Source: Arthrobacter sp. ES3-54
Lineage (GTDB): Bacteria; Actinomycetota; Actinomycetes; Actinomycetales; Micrococcaceae
Length of the DNA stretch: 64,000 nt
Direction: 5' to 3'
Assembly: GCF_029504395.1 (NCBI RefSeq)
Contig: NZ_JAQFIF010000001.1
Coordinates: 496,001-560,000 of the forward strand
This document shows positions 63,414 through 64,000 of the stretch, piece by piece. The notes below the pieces were generated by a model. The model made no database searches, was not told where the DNA came from, and saw nothing but the letters and a program-made list of their open reading frames with translations. Each line of letters starts with the position of its first letter. Positions within the stretch are counted from its first letter, which is position 1. Both the position numbers and the translations under genes were made by a program.

Positions 63414-64000
63414 ATGACTGAGACGAAAAAGAACACAGAACCTGGGTCCGACAACATGGAACTCCTTCGGAAAGCTTGGCGGACGCTCCCGCCGACATGG
63501 CGGAGAAGCATCCGCAGCTCATTCCGTCCGGCGCTAGTGGAGAATGTCGTAAAAGCGACACCAAAATTTCACAAGAGCGTCGACTACGGCCTGTTGAGCG
63601 TGATTGTTCCTATTTATAACGTCGAGGAATACCTCGACGAATGTCTTAAAAGCGTTCTCCGCCAGAGCTACGAAAGACTGGAGGTGATCATTGTCGACGA
63701 CGGGTCCTCCGACGATTCCGTCAGGATCGCTCGCGGATATGAACGCTCGGATGGGCGAATTCGAATCGTGCAGCAACCCAATGCTGGCCTGGGTGCTGCC
63801 AGAAACACGGGTATCGCGGAGGCGCGCGGCGAGTTTATTACTTTCGCTGACTCCGACGACATTGTTCCGATTCGAGCCTACGAGGCGATGATGACGTCGC
63901 TTCACCATTCAGGGTCAGACTTTGCCATCGGTTCATTGAACCGATTGATGGGCAAACAGCGGACTGTTCCAAAGTGGGCGGCAGAAGTCCACAAGTCCGA
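63414..64000 (+). CDS. Glycosyltransferase family 2, cut by the window edge
   Basis: The first 195 residues are visible. A basic N-terminal lead (MTETKKNTEPGSDNME) is followed by a GT-A domain: LLSVIVPIYNVEEYLDECL, IIVDDGSSDDSV, GLGAARNTGIAEARGEFITF and the metal motif ADSDD. GT2 transferases add sugars to glycans; some carry a C-terminal CDP-glycerol transferase domain, and the stop is not in view. It is 8 nt after the wecC-like gene and in the same operon. A less GC-rich stretch than its neighbours. Confidence 0.85.
   Translation, partial: MTETKKNTEPGSDNMELLRKAWRTLPPTWRRSIRSSFRPALVENVVKATPKFHKSVDYGLLSVIVPIYNVEEYLDECLKSVLRQSYERLEVIIVDDGSSDDSVRIARGYERSDGRIRIVQQPNAGLGAARNTGIAEARGEFITFADSDDIVPIRAYEAMMTSLHHSGSDFAIGSLNRLMGKQRTVPKWAAEVHKS

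Overview
The window is GC-rich, densely packed actinobacterial chromosome, most like Arthrobacter/Pseudarthrobacter (Micrococcaceae). Evidence: an IclR-type NdgR regulator divergent from leuCD, the run murA-plsC-gpsA-ddl-DUF3515, LGFP-repeat exoproteins, a sunset-domain membrane protein, a DUF222/HNH gene, and many start codons preceded 6-7 nt upstream by a TANNNT box, the arrangement of leaderless actinobacterial promoters. The assignment is inferred from gene content, not from an alignment.

Region by region. 1-11.2 kb is an accessory, partly decayed stretch next to the 3' end of a tRNA-Lys(CTT). It holds an interrupted LGFP-repeat protein, a row of small membrane proteins, an endonuclease/exonuclease/phosphatase-family pseudogene, a thioesterase, a frameshifted AAA ATPase, a lipoprotein broken by TAG, then a leftward block of six unrecognised small genes behind an intact LGFP exoprotein, and a phage-type HNH gene. 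11.4-14.8 kb: lipoprotein sugar dehydrogenase, sunset-domain protein, LysR regulator. 14.8-34.4 kb is core metabolism: ilvD, an attenuator leader and ilvB-ilvN-ilvC, serA, an FtsX-type ABC transporter, metG, leuB, ilvE, an MBL hydrolase, a FAH-family enzyme, gltX and a HAD phosphatase. 34.4-42.1 kb: SASA-type esterase, tRNA-Gln(CTG), tRNA-Glu(CTC), two overlapping dynamin-like GTPases, a secreted beta-helix protein and a DUF1697 protein. 42.1-45.1 kb: ndgR and leuC-leuD. 45.4-49.3 kb: a DUF222/HNH gene and a secreted protein made of long, nearly identical tandem repeats, lying between leuD and murA. 49.6-54.5 kb: murA-plsC-gpsA-ddl and a DUF3515 lipoprotein. 54.7-64 kb: a proline-rich exported protein and a polysaccharide synthesis/export operon (glycosyltransferases, Wzm/Wzt-type ABC exporter, UDP-ManNAc-type dehydrogenase) that runs off the right edge.

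How the genes work together. ilvD, ilvBNC, leuB, leuCD and ilvE supply nearly the whole valine/isoleucine/leucine pathway (leuA and ilvA are not here). A GTGAGAC motif upstream of ilvD, ilvB and leuB, and a TCTCA-N5-TGAGA dyad between ndgR and leuC, suggest one NdgR-type circuit, with attenuation added at ilvB. The last 9 kb makes and exports a surface glycan.

Limits. All calls come from reading the sequence; no homology search was run. Frameshifts and stops in the first 6.5 kb could be true decay or sequence error.
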